Shown: in pieces, positions 41,966 through 53,665 of the stretch
Layout of the letters: each line of letters begins with the position of its first letter
Position numbering within the stretch: the stretch's first letter is position 1
DNA from: Thozetella sp. PMI_491
Lineage: Eukaryota; Ascomycota; Sordariomycetes; Chaetosphaeriales; Chaetosphaeriaceae
DNA length: 64,000 bases
Direction: 5' to 3'
Assembly (NCBI GenBank): GCA_021432635.1
Contig: MU270021.1
Span: forward strand, 310,001 to 374,000
Made by a program: the position numbers and the translations under genes
Notes under the pieces: generated by a model
What the model was told of the DNA's origin: nothing
The model's input: the letters and a program-made list of their open reading frames with translations, nothing else
The model's database searches: none

Positions 41966-43642
41966 CTAGCTAATGCACGCCCAATTAGACCCACGGACAG
42001 CCTCTTCCGCCACCAGAGTTGAGGGCAGAAATTTAACACCTACTCTAGCAAATAACTCCTTAAACCTAAGCAACAGTTGGCGGAACTCAGCTGTATATTC
42101 TGGTATAGGATCAATGCCGGATAAAGCTGGGATCTGGAGCTGCTGTGAAGCAAACACTACTACTCGGAGGCGGGGGAGACTGTGAGCATGATTTTCGTAA
42201 AGTCTAGAAAAGACTTGATCGTAAAACTCGGACGGGGACCAGTCATTAGGGAAGGTGGGATAAAACGGGTCGTGTATGCCACTGGGCCGTCTAAGAGAAC
42301 CCCAATAGTCGATGAGCCGGAGATGGACGAGGGATGGCGGTAAGATGTAGTGCAGCTGAGGGGCGTCGGTGAGATCCCTCCTGCCAAATAGCCAAATAGA
42401 CTCTGTAGTCATGTGGGTAAGCGCCGTCATCTGGGCTAATCCAATCAAGGAAGCCGGTATATTCCTGTCCCTCCAACCTGTTACATCGAACCCCTCCGGA
42501 GAAACTTGTCTGCTACTTGCCCACTGGAAAGCTGGCCGGGTCGTAGTGATGGAGAGGGTCTTTAATGTCTTAGAGAGGCCCAGGAGAGCCGGAAATATCC
42601 CAGGGGCGGAAGAAAAGGGATCGGGCGAGCCATCGGCATATTCAACTTGGAGTGATGTAAGCCTTGGAAAGAGCGCCACCAGGCTTGTTGTTTGGGAGAA
42701 GGGGGTGATGGCGCGGAGAAGCAAAAGTTCTTTTACGTTTAGAAAAGACGTGACGCTAGGCAGTATATCCTGTAACGTGCTAGCGAGATTCGCGAAATAT
42801 GTATAGCCCTTGATCTCAATCCGCTGTAGCAGAGACGAGTTAAGCAAGAACATCAAGATTGTGTCTGTAATGCTGCTATCCTCATAATGCTGTAGCAGCT
42901 CGTGAGGCTCGAGTACTAGAGTCTTAATCTTCTGAAGAAATCCATCCGGGATGGGTTCTCTTCGGTTTTGAAGACGTATAAGATTCCAGACGATATCTTG
43001 CTCTGGACACACCGGGGGAAGGGCGGGGGTTGGTCCTGGAGTAGGTGGACTGGCTAGCTTGCCTTGCAGCATGAACAACGACCTAAGGTCTGGGATCATG
43101 CCCAGCGCAGCGCCCAACACTCTCCAGCCCTGTAAGGTGTTGGCATCGGTAATACCCATATGCTCGGCAACGCGCGAGTCCATGGGGCTCGACGGCCAAT
43201 TGATGGACGCCCAGCAGCTCGTGACTATGGAGGCCGCGCTCTCCTCCTGCCGGGCCAGGGAAGCGTGTCCAGTCCCCTCTGTAGATAAGACGCCGAGCCA
43301 GGCAAAGGAGTGTATCAGAGGTCGGAGATCGGGGCAAGTCGCGAGCGTACGGAAGAGAAGGAACAATTCTGCTAGATCTTGTACGACAACGGTTCTATAT
43401 AGATACCGTCGGGCAATTGAGCAGAGAGCCTTGGATGTACGGCTGAGGCTAGCAAAGCTTGACCGGGAGTCGATATAGGTACGGCAGACACAAGGCCTCT
43501 CGGCGACAGATTCATACGTGGTTAGGGGTCCGACTGGGTCGAGGCAATCGAGGATTGCATACCTGAGCTCTAGTGGGAGGCTCGAGAAGACGTCGTTATC
43601 CTTGGCAGGCGTTAGGACTGGCAAGGTAGTTAATATCGGCAT
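41966..43642 (-). CDS. F-box protein, fungal LRR-like type
   Basis: A complete intronless 558-aa protein. An F-box-like motif sits at about residues 19-37 (FSSLPLELRYAILDCLDPV), followed by the usual fungal continuation FASLSRTSKALCSIARRYLYRTVVV and LLFRTLATCPDLRPLIHSFAW. The remainder has leucine-rich irregular repeats (LLLLRAITPF, LFPRLTSLQVEYADG, LKTLSITTTRPAF, HLRLIDYWGS) like substrate-binding regions. Such proteins dock targets to the SCF ubiquitin ligase through Skp1. Target unknown; this group is often expanded and variable in fungi. Confidence 0.8.
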   Translation of the reverse strand: MPILTTLPVLTPAKDNDVFSSLPLELRYAILDCLDPVGPLTTYESVAERPCVCRTYIDSRSSFASLSRTSKALCSIARRYLYRTVVVQDLAELFLLFRTLATCPDLRPLIHSFAWLGVLSTEGTGHASLARQEESAASIVTSCWASINWPSSPMDSRVAEHMGITDANTLQGWRVLGAALGMIPDLRSLFMLQGKLASPPTPGPTPALPPVCPEQDIVWNLIRLQNRREPIPDGFLQKIKTLVLEPHELLQHYEDSSITDTILMFLLNSSLLQRIEIKGYTYFANLASTLQDILPSVTSFLNVKELLLLRAITPFSQTTSLVALFPRLTSLQVEYADGSPDPFSSAPGIFPALLGLSKTLKTLSITTTRPAFQWASSRQVSPEGFDVTGWRDRNIPASLIGLAQMTALTHMTTESIWLFGRRDLTDAPQLHYILPPSLVHLRLIDYWGSLRRPSGIHDPFYPTFPNDWSPSEFYDQVFSRLYENHAHSLPRLRVVVFASQQLQIPALSGIDPIPEYTAEFRQLLLRFKELFARVGVKFLPSTLVAEEAVRGSNWACIS

Positions 43643-45001
43643 TATTATGTTCGGCAGCCTTGGTTGTGTCTACAAAGAAGGAAATTGCTTTAATGGATAG
43701 AGAATCAATCGAGGAGAGTGTAGTTGTGAAAGGTAAGATCTTTGTTATGAGCATGCTTCAGCCCCAAACCAACAACCCCCCCAATTAAGGCACAGCCGCA
43801 TGAAGGCGGGCCCGAGGCATTTCGGTAGCGATTCTGCCGTCCCGTGCCGCCTGGCTCCGCGATAAGGTCTTCTGGGTCCTGCGGCCGGGCCTGACAGTTT
43901 TCCCCATTACAGGACACATCTCGTCGCAATTAAACACTTGGAGTTAGAGAGCATCGCATCTCCCGGTATTAACAAAGAAAATATCCCCCGGCCTGGGTAA
44001 AATTTCCAGTAAAAATTGAACTAGGCCATGGTAACGCCGACGCCGAGATAATTGCCGGCATCATAGGGATCGGGTTGTCGTTGAGGAACGCATCGCTGTC
44101 GGCAAGACATAGAGGGAGTCTATAGGGTGAGTTCAGCAACTCAACTGAACAGCATGTATTTAGCAAGGAGAGGCTAGATAACTTGGTGATGGATTCTATA
44201 AACCCCGTCGTCACATGGTGGATCACCGAGAAAATCAGCCCCTAGTACAGTGTGTATAGTAAGCAGCGGTAAGCACCCCCGTTTTCACGGTCTCTTCATC
44301 AGACATGCTGTTATAGGTAGCTTGACTCGCTAATATTCTGAGCAGAGAGGAGCAATTAAGACAAAGTATGGAGGAAGAGAGGTTGGCTTGAGCGAATGAG
44401 GATTCAAGTTTGACTATGAGCGAGCCCCTGCTCCTAGATATGTCTGTCTTTATGGCCGAGACTCTACGCGAGGGTTGCTATAGAGACGATAAGGTAACGC
44501 AGGCAAGCGGTGGTCTTGCTTCTCCTATCAAGTGCAGCGTTTACGCTGGTGCGTTAAACCTGCGATGGTTTCCCTCGCCTTTCTGTTGCTACATTAAAAT
44601 AACATGGTTGAAAAGGCGACTGAGTCATAGTCCCACCACTTGCAAATACTTGAGAGCAGAGATGAGTCCCAAACTTAGGGGGCTCTGGCGCGGCTTGAGT
44701 AGAGAAGTACCAGAAGAAGGAATATCTTGCGTGCAGCAATGTTCTCAGTTAAGTGGCCTATATTATAATGGACGGGCGGTACGCCGCTAGAGAGCCGGAC
44801 CCGTGGCGTGAGGTACTCGTTAGCCATATAAGGCGTTGCGTATATTTCGTCGCCACACGCCGGGCTCAGATTACCAAGCTTGTGCTTTTTCCATACAGTC
44901 CTACGGACCCCACTAGGTACGACTGCGTGGTCCTCAAACAGGATTTGCTACTGAAGTCTCCTCCCTCACGATGCCTGCACCTGGAAAGAAAACTCAAGCC
45001 C
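43643..45001. other. Intergenic
   Basis: About 1.4 kb without a supported gene. Frames at 43969-44226 (minus) and 44410-44790 (plus) are short, lack recognised features and are not called. Confidence 0.45.
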
Positions 45002-46994
45002 TCAAGGCGAACTCAGGTGCAGCCTCGTCTCCTTGTATTTACGTGCCATTTTCCAAGTCGATCGGCGAACGTCATTCCCGAAACCTTGTGATATCTCCAT
45101 CAAACTCTTCATATTCCCGTCCTTGAGCATTTGCTCGTCGTCGGTGCTCGCCACAGCAAGTATGTCCACCTCCGGAACCCCCGCAAAGTCCGGGATCTTA
45201 TTGGGTTGATGTAGCATCCACGCAAGCGCCACGCCCATCAGTAGTACCACGCCGGCGCTAGCGCCAAGGAAGGTGTACGCGGTCCATGGCAGGCTCACGA
45301 GACGATCCGAGACGCGGCCGCCGGTAGCGGTCGTGAACATGTCCGGAGACATGGCGAAGGCGTTACCGACGCCAACAGTGTAGTTTGCGTACTGGATGCA
45401 CACAGTATTGAACTGGAGAGGAATGGCCAGGAAGTTCTGCAGGTAGCGGAGAGGTGTGAAGGGGTCGTCAGGAAAGACATCGTCATAGAGCCGCAAAAGG
45501 AAGCTCAGGCTGAAGAGCAGCGCCCGTACCTCGACTTGGTCCGTTTCCGCTGTGGAAGGCCCTTCTGGAGGCGGTACGAAGATCTTGTCCCAGATTGGTT
45601 GAAAAAGAGATTTGTAAACTGGTTCGATGGCGGCTATGGAGGTTAACTCGACGTCCTGAATGGTGAGATCCCGGCGGTTGTAGGCGGCGGTCGCGCTTTG
45701 TCGATGTACGGTGAGGAGAACCTTGTTTGTCATGTCAGCTCTCCATTTCGTGTCGTTGCAGAGACCTTTATTGTGTAGCGTAGTAGGACATGCCTGCCAC
45801 CCTAAGGCAGAAGTCAGCTGTAGGGTTTAGGAGATAGGTGCAATGCGATGGCCTTCGTGAAGACGCACCAACTGCTACTGACGGCCCAACCTCGGATATA
45901 CAGATTTGAATGGTATCGTTTATGGCATCGCCGTAATAAGAACAATCCTTTTCCGTATCAAAGTGGAACTCATCTCCTAGGCGATCAAATCTCAGCAGGA
46001 GACCTGGCGCGCAGTTGGTCCTGATAGCCTCGACCTTTTCAAAGACTTTGCCTTCCAGGATTGTAGCATTGACAATAGGTCGTACCTTCCGTGCTATTTC
46101 GAGTCCTCCCGGGAGGAAGAATGAAGAGCAATTCTCAGAGCAGCCGTCAACGGGCATCGAGGTCGCATATTTTGGCATCCCCAAGAGAGAGGGGATCCAG
46201 CCCGCAAAGTAGAGGCATAGGATAGACGTCGGAACCACTCCAAGTACTCGGGTGTCTATGGGCATTAAACCCGCGTAAACTGGAGTGTCCTTCCGTTCCG
46301 CGATAAAGTAGTACTGGAACTTAGCTTGAACTGTGGAGGCGAGTTAGCCATAGCCGGCCACATGTCGATGTGCCACACAGAGGTCTGTAAAGTCCCATTT
46401 ACTTACACTTGAGTATCGAACCAAAGAAGACGCTGAGGATTGGAAGCAGCATTCTGCGACAATTTAGCCTTTATCGGACAGACGAGACTTGGCTTGCGAG
46501 ATGCAGCCCGAGTGAACATGCCTCAAAACACCCCACAGACTCCGAAACCTGCCAGCAATTGTAAAGAATGCTAGGGTGTGGAAGTTGGTCGCTGCGCTGA
46601 GCTGGAAGAAACTTAGGAACGACACTCCCTGCTTTCGAGTGGCGAGCTCCCACCGGAGAGAGTTAAGAATACATCTTGCCGTAAAATCGGTAACTAGAGA
46701 GAAGATCTGCGACAGTAGGGCGACTATATAGTTTGTTTCGGACGCCGTGAGTGTGAGGATTCCGATTTGGGGCTTCCCCTGCAGAAGAACACGATACACC
46801 CCTAGAGAGTAAATGACGCCGAATATGGTCGTAAAAAGCCAGAAGACTAAGGGTGAGCCCAACGATTTGTCTCTTTTCCAGATGGCACCGACAAGTACCT
46901 TCGTCAACTTAAAAGTCTCATAGGTGCCAGACCAGACTTTCGTCACCAAGTGCCGGAATTCCTCTGTCTTCGAGTTCCGGCGGGCACCGGGCAT
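45002..46994 (-). CDS. Multi-pass membrane protein, four or more exons, unknown function
   Basis: The ATG at 46994 (MPGARRNSKTEEF) opens an exon with helices such as PLVFWLFTTIFGVIYSLGV and NYIVALLSQIFSLV. A short exon (MLLPILSVFFGSIL) near 46450 is joined through a clear GTAAGT..CACAG intron (about 46330-46405) to FQAKFQYYFIAERKDTPVY, with VVPTSILCLYFAGWI next. A cysteine-bearing, probably extracytosolic domain follows (SENCSSFFLP, RTNCAPGLLL, DCSYYGDAI). The last exon ends with helix AYTFLGASAGVVLLMGVALAW and a cytosolic tail; its acceptor, GCAG near 45792 or TTAG near 45799, is undecided. The first junction is also undecided. No family recognised. Confidence 0.6.
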
Positions 46995-49517
46995 AACTGA
47001 CAGCAATATTGGTCACTCTGTTGAAATAGATCTTATGAGCGAAACTTTGTGGTTGTGATGGTTGAAATACTAACTTGTGAATGTTGAAGTCGTTCTTCGT
47101 AGGCCATAGATCTTCTATAGAGGAAGAGGATAGGGTTCAACTACGGGGCACAGAGGATAGTGAGTCAATTAAATACGCAGAGTAATCTCAGTGGCGCGCT
47201 GCACTGCCATTGTGCTAGAATAATGTTCGCCGCCTTAAAAAGAAAAGACAACAACCCATCAGCCGACTATGTGGCGACATTCGAGTGATGTTTGACCGGA
47301 GGCTGAGGTATATCAACAAGGAGGCGTTTCCACGGGACATAAAAGGTTTGCCAGCCATCATGAATCCTCTCATGTTCTCTCCACCGTGGAACAGACTACG
47401 ACGCCAAAACTTGTGGTTGCAATCCCGGGCTGTCACCCAAGTGTGACCTGCGCCGAATTTCTCCGCGGCTCGGTGTAATGCTAGGCTGTCTCCGCAGCCA
47501 AGCGGACTGACCGAGCATAAGTTTCCGGAAGGATTCGGGACACGGTCACTGTGTTCGGCTGTCTTGTGGCTGCCCCGGTGGGCTGGAAGGGCTATCTTTG
47601 AACCTCTGTTCGTCACGCATGAGACCTCCACACCGGGTGCCACGGCACGTACTATAGCGTGATCCATGGCAATTACAGCTACGCATCTGCCAGCGCCCGG
47701 CAGTTCTGGTGCTGGGTGGACTGACTATGAGAGGACGCCACCGCCACGGGCGTCTGTAATGGCTGCCTGCTCAGCTAGCCGTCCAGCCTCTATAACGGAC
47801 CCGGCCGTTACAAACTTTCGCTACGGAGCTATGGCGAGTTGGAAATGCATGCGATGCGAATATACCAGGCTCGAATTAGACTCAAGTCCAAGAGAACGAA
47901 AAAAAAAAAAAAAAAAAAGATTGGTTTTGTTGTACATTCTATTTCCAGTTGGTAAAGTTTGCGGACCTCTTGGACGAGTTCACCAATCACGCTTGCCAGT
48001 GCAAATGCTGCCACTTGCTTTTTCCTTTACCTTCTACGTTTCTTTTTGCGCCTCAGCTCTACAGGGTTATGGGGTATGGCTAGGAGAACTGCCAGCTGAC
48101 TCTTGCGTCTCCCTCTTATTGCACTACTTTGGGACAAGGGCGCAAGGCTGGGGGCTGGCGGCGTAAGGCTGGACAAGCCGTATCTAACCAGCGTAAAAAC
48201 GACGACCAACACGAGGATCGAACCCACGATCCATACAATCCATACGATCCATAATCCACCACTGGGACATACTGCCATCTACGATTCGTTCTCATATACA
48301 ATATACTAATCCTAGGATGGTATATAAAGTGGATTAGATCTAGGTCTTATACCACGTTGCTAGCCACCTACAAAAACCACCACAAAGCACCGCCAGATCC
48401 AGCTTGACTAGCTTCATAAGCCAGTCAAACTGGGGGGTTATGTTGAACCGGATATCGATCTTATTTCCCAATTAGGATAATCTAGGCCATACAACCAGTA
48501 CATTGCTTTTACAACGATCATGAAACAGTCTATCAACTAGACCATATTGTATATAGATAAAAGATCCAGATCAACGGAGCAACGATCTGGCCGCTGTACA
48601 GAATTTACGGAGCAATCAACAGTCCGCCGTGCGTGGATAAATAGCTGGTCAAGCAAGCATCTCGCTTTCAACTACTCGTTTACAAGCCTTTATAGCTATA
48701 CACCTAAATACTAGCCTACGCGTTCACCATACCTTCGTCGGTCCCATACTAGCTCATCGAAGTTATAAAAACTTTAAATAAGAATTGATGGCGTTAGGCT
48801 ACGAAATTCTCAATTTTTATGTGAGTATTGAAGTGATCCACCCACTCGTGCGGTCCCCCAACCCGTGGATTACGTTAAGCTAAGCTCTCACAGTATATTC
48901 CTCGACGGCTGGAAAGGAGACCAATACAGGTGGTGATTGTCGGACTAGCCCTGTTGCAAGAAGGGAGTCTTACGCCGTAAGTAGGAACCAAAACCGAGCT
49001 ATCATCTATTCTAAAGGCCGATTGAGGTGACAGCGGCTTATATGGGAGAACCGAATCGAGCTGGCTAGAGGTAAGCGCGCACGCACGATACGCCCGTAGG
49101 AGCGAGCCTCGACGTCCCAACTTAATTGTACAGCGCCGCTCGGCTCGTCAGACGGCATGACTGAACTCGGTCATGATTTTTTGTTCTCCTCGACTTAATG
49201 ACACACTACAATAGAGCATTACTGGCCCACAAAGTTGTCGTTTCTTCTTAATCCAACCGGCATTCCGCCCAGAATGCATGACAGGCTACTGCGCCCCTCC
49301 CACAGGATTCCAGGCTAGCAGGCGGCCGGGCGCTGTTGCTTGTGAATAGGCCTAGCATCTCATGATAAAATCAGCACGAACAAACCAGTCTTTCTTCAGC
49401 TCCGTCGGATTACCTCCATCGTATGCCTCTCAGCGCCTACATGGTCAAGTCGAGGGGCGAGAGAGTCGGGAGTAGGTCTTCAGCCCAGCCAAAGACAAAG
49501 GCGTTGGCATAAATAAC
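46995..49517. other. Gene-free 2.5-kb stretch
   Basis: No supported gene. It contains a 20-nt A run at 47899-47918 and a Pol III-promoter-like element at 48195-48276. Frames of up to 166 codons here run through the A run and carry no family features. Confidence 0.45.
48195..48276 (-). ncRNA. tRNA-like Pol III element (degenerate tRNA or SINE head)
   Basis: On the minus strand, TGTCCCAGTGG (48269-48259) fits the A-box apart from one base, GGTTCGATCC (48224-48215) fits the B-box, they are 34 nt apart, and a TTTTT terminator follows (48199-48195). Between the boxes an ATGGATCGT-like 9-mer repeats three times. The ends do not pair as an acceptor stem, so an intact tRNA is unlikely. Confidence 0.35.
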
Positions 49518-50240
49518 TTATTGCGCCTTGTAATATTTAAATACATGAGGAGAAATTCTCTCTCCGTTTGAGTCAAACCTCTGAGGTAGAACATCAAATG
49601 CCCCATCCTGATTCCGAGGCTCGTAATCCAAAGTCGAGGCAGCCTGGACAAGCACTGGCAAGCCATAGTTCTCCTTTAGCCAATGGGCAACCATGTCCGT
49701 CGCAGCAATGGCTCCAGATCCCGTCCAGATGTTGCCATCGATGATCCACTTCTTCTCCCGCGTCCAATTGACCTTTGGCCAGCGATTCCGAACCCACTCA
49801 AACTCGATGTTATTAACCGTCGCTGTCTTGCCGTCTAAAACGCCAGTCGCTGCAACAATACTGGCGCCAGTGCAGGTTGTGAACAGCAACTTCCCAGTAG
49901 TGACGTGCCTCCGAATGAAGTCGGCATGCTTAGGGTGCAGGACGAAGTTGCCCAAGTATGGCCCTGCGACAAGCAAGATGTCTAGCTCAGGACACTCCTC
50001 TACAGTTGTTGTAGGGACTATAGTCATCTGACTTGTGCCTAGTTCAACAGGATCTCGGGTCACGCCAATGTGATGGAACGTGAATTGCGGAGCTTCCGAA
50101 ATGAGATCGTCACTGACAGGTCCGTATTCCCGATTGATCCGGAAGGATGTCTTGTTGGCGGAACTGAGGAGATCCAGTGGTCCGATTGCGTCAATGACCT
50201 GGTAAGCATAGGCCAGAATACCGAATTGAATAGACGCCAT
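49518..50240 (-). CDS. DJ-1/PfpI family protein (class I glutamine-amidotransferase-like)
   Basis: An intronless 240-aa protein. It starts FGILAYAYQVIDAIGPLDLL, the usual opening of fungal DJ-1/PfpI proteins. The nucleophile elbow carries C123 in LLFTTCTGASIVAATGVLDG, and TVNNIEFEWVRNRWP and GAIAATDMVAHWL follow as in isonitrile-hydratase-like members. The family includes isonitrile hydratases, glyoxalases and peptidase-like proteins; which reaction applies here cannot be told. No signal peptide. It lies beside a Zn2Cys6 regulator gene, and a perfect CGGATATCCG palindrome is about 250 bp upstream of the start, linking it to the epoxide hydrolase and exporter genes. Confidence 0.9.
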   Translation of the reverse strand: MASIQFGILAYAYQVIDAIGPLDLLSSANKTSFRINREYGPVSDDLISEAPQFTFHHIGVTRDPVELGTSQMTIVPTTTVEECPELDILLVAGPYLGNFVLHPKHADFIRRHVTTGKLLFTTCTGASIVAATGVLDGKTATVNNIEFEWVRNRWPKVNWTREKKWIIDGNIWTGSGAIAATDMVAHWLKENYGLPVLVQAASTLDYEPRNQDGAFDVLPQRFDSNGERISPHVFKYYKAQ

Positions 50241-50940
50241 GACAGTAGTGCAAGTAATAAGGCTAGAAGGCGGCAGACAAGGTATACAAGCTGTTCCGTA
50301 GAAGCAGGAATTCTAACGTAGACGTTGGTATAACTCAGTTTTGAATAGAAGCGGAAGTATCATCGACGAACTTTTATAGAAGAGATTAAATCAGAAGATT
50401 ATGTGATCAAAGAACTGGATTGCAAAGCATATTCATGTATCTTCAGGTGGGAGCCCCGGTAATGGTGGAATATTGCGCCGTGGCGCCGGATATCCGCATC
50501 TGTCACGGCTATAATCTCGGACCCCGCAGGTACTCGATGAGAACGCTTGGTCCACTTTAGGCACTGATCTCTCTCTTAATGAGCATGCCGACAACTAGTA
50601 ACTTTAGACTTAACAGCTAACGAATTAGCGTGATATGGATATATTTTTGGAAAATACCTCTCTTCCGATATTGTCTTATCCCTAGCCTTTACGCTCTGGA
50701 GTATGCTTTACGCTTGCCTCAAACGGCATTGTAGTAGTGATGAATTCAAGTTTCAAGCTAGTGGATACCTTGACGTGACACAGTACCAGATGGCGCAAAG
50801 AAGCGCAGTCAAAAGTTTCTCGGTGTATAAATAATTGATAAGGTCTATGCAAACTATCCTCTACAGTCACACCCAGCTTATTAACCTGCCTCGTCGTGTA
50901 CAGAAGTTTCTTTTAAAACCAATGGCACCTCGCTGTCATA
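50241..50940. promoter_or_regulatory. Promoter of the DJ-1-like gene / 3' side of the regulator gene
   Basis: 700 bp without a gene, upstream of the leftward DJ-1-like gene. It carries the palindrome at 50487-50496. Confidence 0.5.
50487..50496. promoter_or_regulatory. Perfect palindrome CGGATATCCG (candidate Zn2Cys6 site)
   Basis: Ten bases reading the same on both strands, built from CGGATA and TATCCG half-sites (inverted CGG-N4-CCG). It is about 247 bp upstream of the DJ-1-like start. The half-site recurs in the other promoters of this cluster. Confidence 0.5.
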
Positions 50941-53063
50941 TCAACAGCCCGTCATTGTGGTCCATACATCATGGAAAAAAGAGAGTTTCCCCTTCTCGCT
51001 GATTACGGCCGTCTCACATGATCCACTTAAGGTGGGCTCCCACTGCTCTATGGATGTTCCTAAGCTTCCATTCATCATAGGACACCCGAAGGTCCGTATG
51101 ACGGGTAGGACGATGTGCGGATCTTCAAGAGAGGCCAGCCGAAGATCGTACCTCGATTTGGCAAGGCCTAGGATGGAGCGATTGGCCGACAGGAGATCCA
51201 TCTGAGCTGTGATGTCTACACCCCGTGACATTTCACTTAGGAACAGATCCAAGCGAAGCTGAGACCGGGCATATGCTGAGTCGAAATCGGGTAATATTGC
51301 AAGAGGAAACGATAAACGGAATGATAATGTTAGGATGACGATTAGTCGAGTCCAGTCGTTGATCGTGAATGACAGAAGGGAAGGGTCGTCTAAATTGACC
51401 ACGAAATCTAGAAATGCTCTGATCTTCTTGATAGCGCTGTAGACTCTGAATAAGGGCGGACAAGATTCGAAAGCCGGGGTGTCCGAGTACCTCTTCGAGA
51501 CTGGTAAGGCGAGCAAGCTTCCGCAATCAAGGAATATGTCGACAAACATCGCTTGCATTCGCATCGCTCCTTGATCGTGGTTCAGTGTCTCTCCAGCACC
51601 TTTCTTCCGGCGCATTTCACCTACCTAGTCCCGTGATCATGTGGTTTGTGGTCTGCTGCAAGTCGAAATACTCCTGCTTGAGCGTACTCAGAATCCGTTG
51701 ACAATCCGTAGCCGCTTGCATATCTCGCTCCTTGATCGTCCCGGATATTCTAGTAAACAGACTCGTCATGCGTACAAGAGCTACAAGTGTGCTGTCGCCA
51801 TCCACCTGAGCGTTACGTTCGAGGGTTTCGATAGCGTTACTGGCGCACGACGGGCGTCCGATGGGTAGGTCTCTTTCTCCTTTCCAGACAACCACGTATC
51901 TATGAATAATCGAACAGTGAGAATATGTTGAAAGCGCGAGGTTTGCAAACATTTTGTCTTACGTTGAAATAAGGTATAGATAGGCAAGATATGCTCGGAT
52001 CTTGTCTAGTTCGTCACCTGTCACTCCTCGAGACATAGGATTGGAGATCGAGAGAACATTGTCGTCCAGATGGAGATCGTTGACAAGATCAGAGGCAATC
52101 CGCAGGCAGTGGGCTAGTTGTCCATCTTTCGGCCGCAACTGGAAGGGATACCTTTGGACATTGGTTATGCGCACGTGACTACCAGTTCAGAATTGCGACA
52201 TACCATGCACAGTATATAAGTAAGCCCTGTAGCAGCTCGAGACTCCTTTCGCCACAAGAAGCATACTTCAGCCCAAGGGCCTTGCGAAACTCATCATCAT
52301 ATAGCGCGTGTTTCTGCACCGTCGTGGATCCCGATGCCGCAGACAAGATGGCCAGAAGAACAAAGGGTTTGGTTGCAGCGAGGTGCGAGACGGTGACCTC
52401 ATCAGGGAGATTTATGAAAGGCAGGTAGGTAATTGAAGATCTGAACCTTTGCAGCAGAGCTTCCGCGGATGCCACATCAAACAAGGGCTGACGCCAGCTA
52501 CTGGGGTCTACATCAGATCGGTTCGATAACTGTGCAAGTTTTGGGAGGCTGCCTGACTGGCCTGCCCTTTCGGAGCTATCGCCGGAGTTATCCCCAAAGA
52601 GCATTGAAGTAAAAGTGTGATCATGCAAGCCTCGTAGAGCGTCGACGGCGTCGTCGAGCTCCACTTTGACTGGCACTGCGTAGTTGATCCTGAAGGTGCC
52701 GAGATAACCTGGCGGCTGGCGCACGAGTTCGGAATTAACCAAGCTTGATATATGGATGTGTCAGGGAATTGGTCCAGAAATTAGGCAGTCATGGCTCTTA
52801 CGTTGAGACACGCCCCCGTCGACGAGGCCGTGCCTTCGAACGGATAACACAGTCTCTTTTCAAGGCGAGGCATCTAGCAAGGACGATAAGCATAGCGTTG
52901 TGAGAGAAGTGGGAGTTGGGCAAAAGCACGACTACCTGGTACACACGCCTGGCTGCTCACTGATCTGACATCTGCTCCGGGCTGCACGACAAGGCTCACA
53001 TGCTGTGGAGTTGCGTGTCGAATGACGGCTCCGCAGCGCCGCGCTTGCTGCCGCTAGAGTCAT
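50941..53063 (-). CDS. Zn2Cys6 transcription factor (610 aa, six exons), candidate cluster regulator
   Basis: Six exons (53063-52936, 52873-52802, 52743-52204, 52151-51963, 51899-51625, 51569-50941) join in frame to 610 aa. The zinc cluster spans the first intron: C22-x2-C25-x6-C32-x8-C41-x2-C44-x6-C51, followed by the basic linker KARPRRRGR. Around residue 150, RFRSSITYLPFINLPDEVTV and then LLAILSAASGS and LLQGLLIYCAWYPFQLRP are the features of the fungal regulator type with a shortened fungal-specific TF domain. The middle exons continue with LRIASDLVNDLHL and AYLAYLYLIST. It is divergent from the MFS exporter gene, with an 8-bp-arm CGG dyad in the shared promoter, and sits between the DJ-1 and epoxide-hydrolase genes, so it probably controls this cluster. 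Confidence 0.88.
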
Positions 53064-53195
53064 ATCTACAACCCTCCTGCTAGGTCCGGATCAGTAGCTA
53101 GGAGGTCTACTCTAGCGAGAGTTGCGCTCAGGTTGCTTGGCGTTGTTGTCGTCGGAGCGGCAATAGAGTGCAAGTGCTGTTGCCTGATAGTGAAG

Positions 53196-53209
53196 CCGAT
53201 CGGATATAG
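53196..53209. promoter_or_regulatory. CCGATCGG palindrome overlapping CGGATATAG
   Basis: CCGATCGG (53196-53203) overlaps CGGATATAG (53201-53209). The reverse complement of the latter, CTATATCCG, occurs three times upstream of the epoxide hydrolase. It is about 140 bp upstream of the regulator start. Confidence 0.45.
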
Positions 53210-53362
53210 AGCTTGAGCTGTTGTGAGGTTCAAGCAAAGCGGACAAATGACTAAAGAGATTTTTCTTGATTGGTCATCGTCGAGGGGCAGTGATGCAATT
53301 AGGTTTCGCCGACAACTGGGGTCGTTGCAACTAAAAAGGAGCTAAATTCTTACTCCCGCCTA

Positions 53363-53385
53363 ACATCCGGTCCCCACCCGGATGT
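53363..53385. promoter_or_regulatory. Inverted repeat ACATCCGG-N7-CCGGATGT (candidate operator)
   Basis: Perfect 8-bp arms at 53363-53370 and 53378-53385, giving an inverted CGG-N7-CCG, the geometry bound by Zn2Cys6 dimers. It lies centrally in the divergent promoter, about 300 bp from the regulator start and 350 bp from the exporter start. CATCCGGATG, the same arms without a spacer, occurs upstream of the epoxide hydrolase. Confidence 0.55.
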
Positions 53386-53657
53386 AGCCCAGACACCAGA
53401 GACCCAGTCGGTGGATCTCATTGTCCAGCGGGCCTAGCTTGACGATTGCCGCTTCAGCCATCATGCCGACTTCGCGTAGCTTTTTTCTCCCTTGAGGAAT
53501 ATCGGACCCTTGTTTTGAGCAATGTCCCGATGCTAGAAACTAACCCTATTGGGGGCTAACAATGATCATGCTGTTTCAGGCGAATCTGGCACTATCTTCC
53601 TTCGCGGACGCTGTCGAACGTATAATATAAGCCTGCCTCGACATTGAAGCCGCCTCA

Positions 53658-53665
53658 TATATCCG
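53658..53665 (+). promoter_or_regulatory. TATATCCG half-site near the exporter start
   Basis: A single copy of the cluster's recurring TATATCCG word, about 70 bp upstream of the exporter ATG. Confidence 0.4.

Noticed and set aside
44410..44790. 126-codon plus-strand frame between F-box and membrane-protein genes
   Set aside because: No domain, signal peptide or splice context that supports it.
47666..48166. 166-codon plus-strand frame
   Set aside because: Reads through the 20-nt A run (poly-Lys) and has no family resemblance.
48195..48276. Intact tRNA gene
   Set aside because: The presumed 5' and 3' acceptor strands do not pair and the anticodon arm is replaced by 9-bp repeats.
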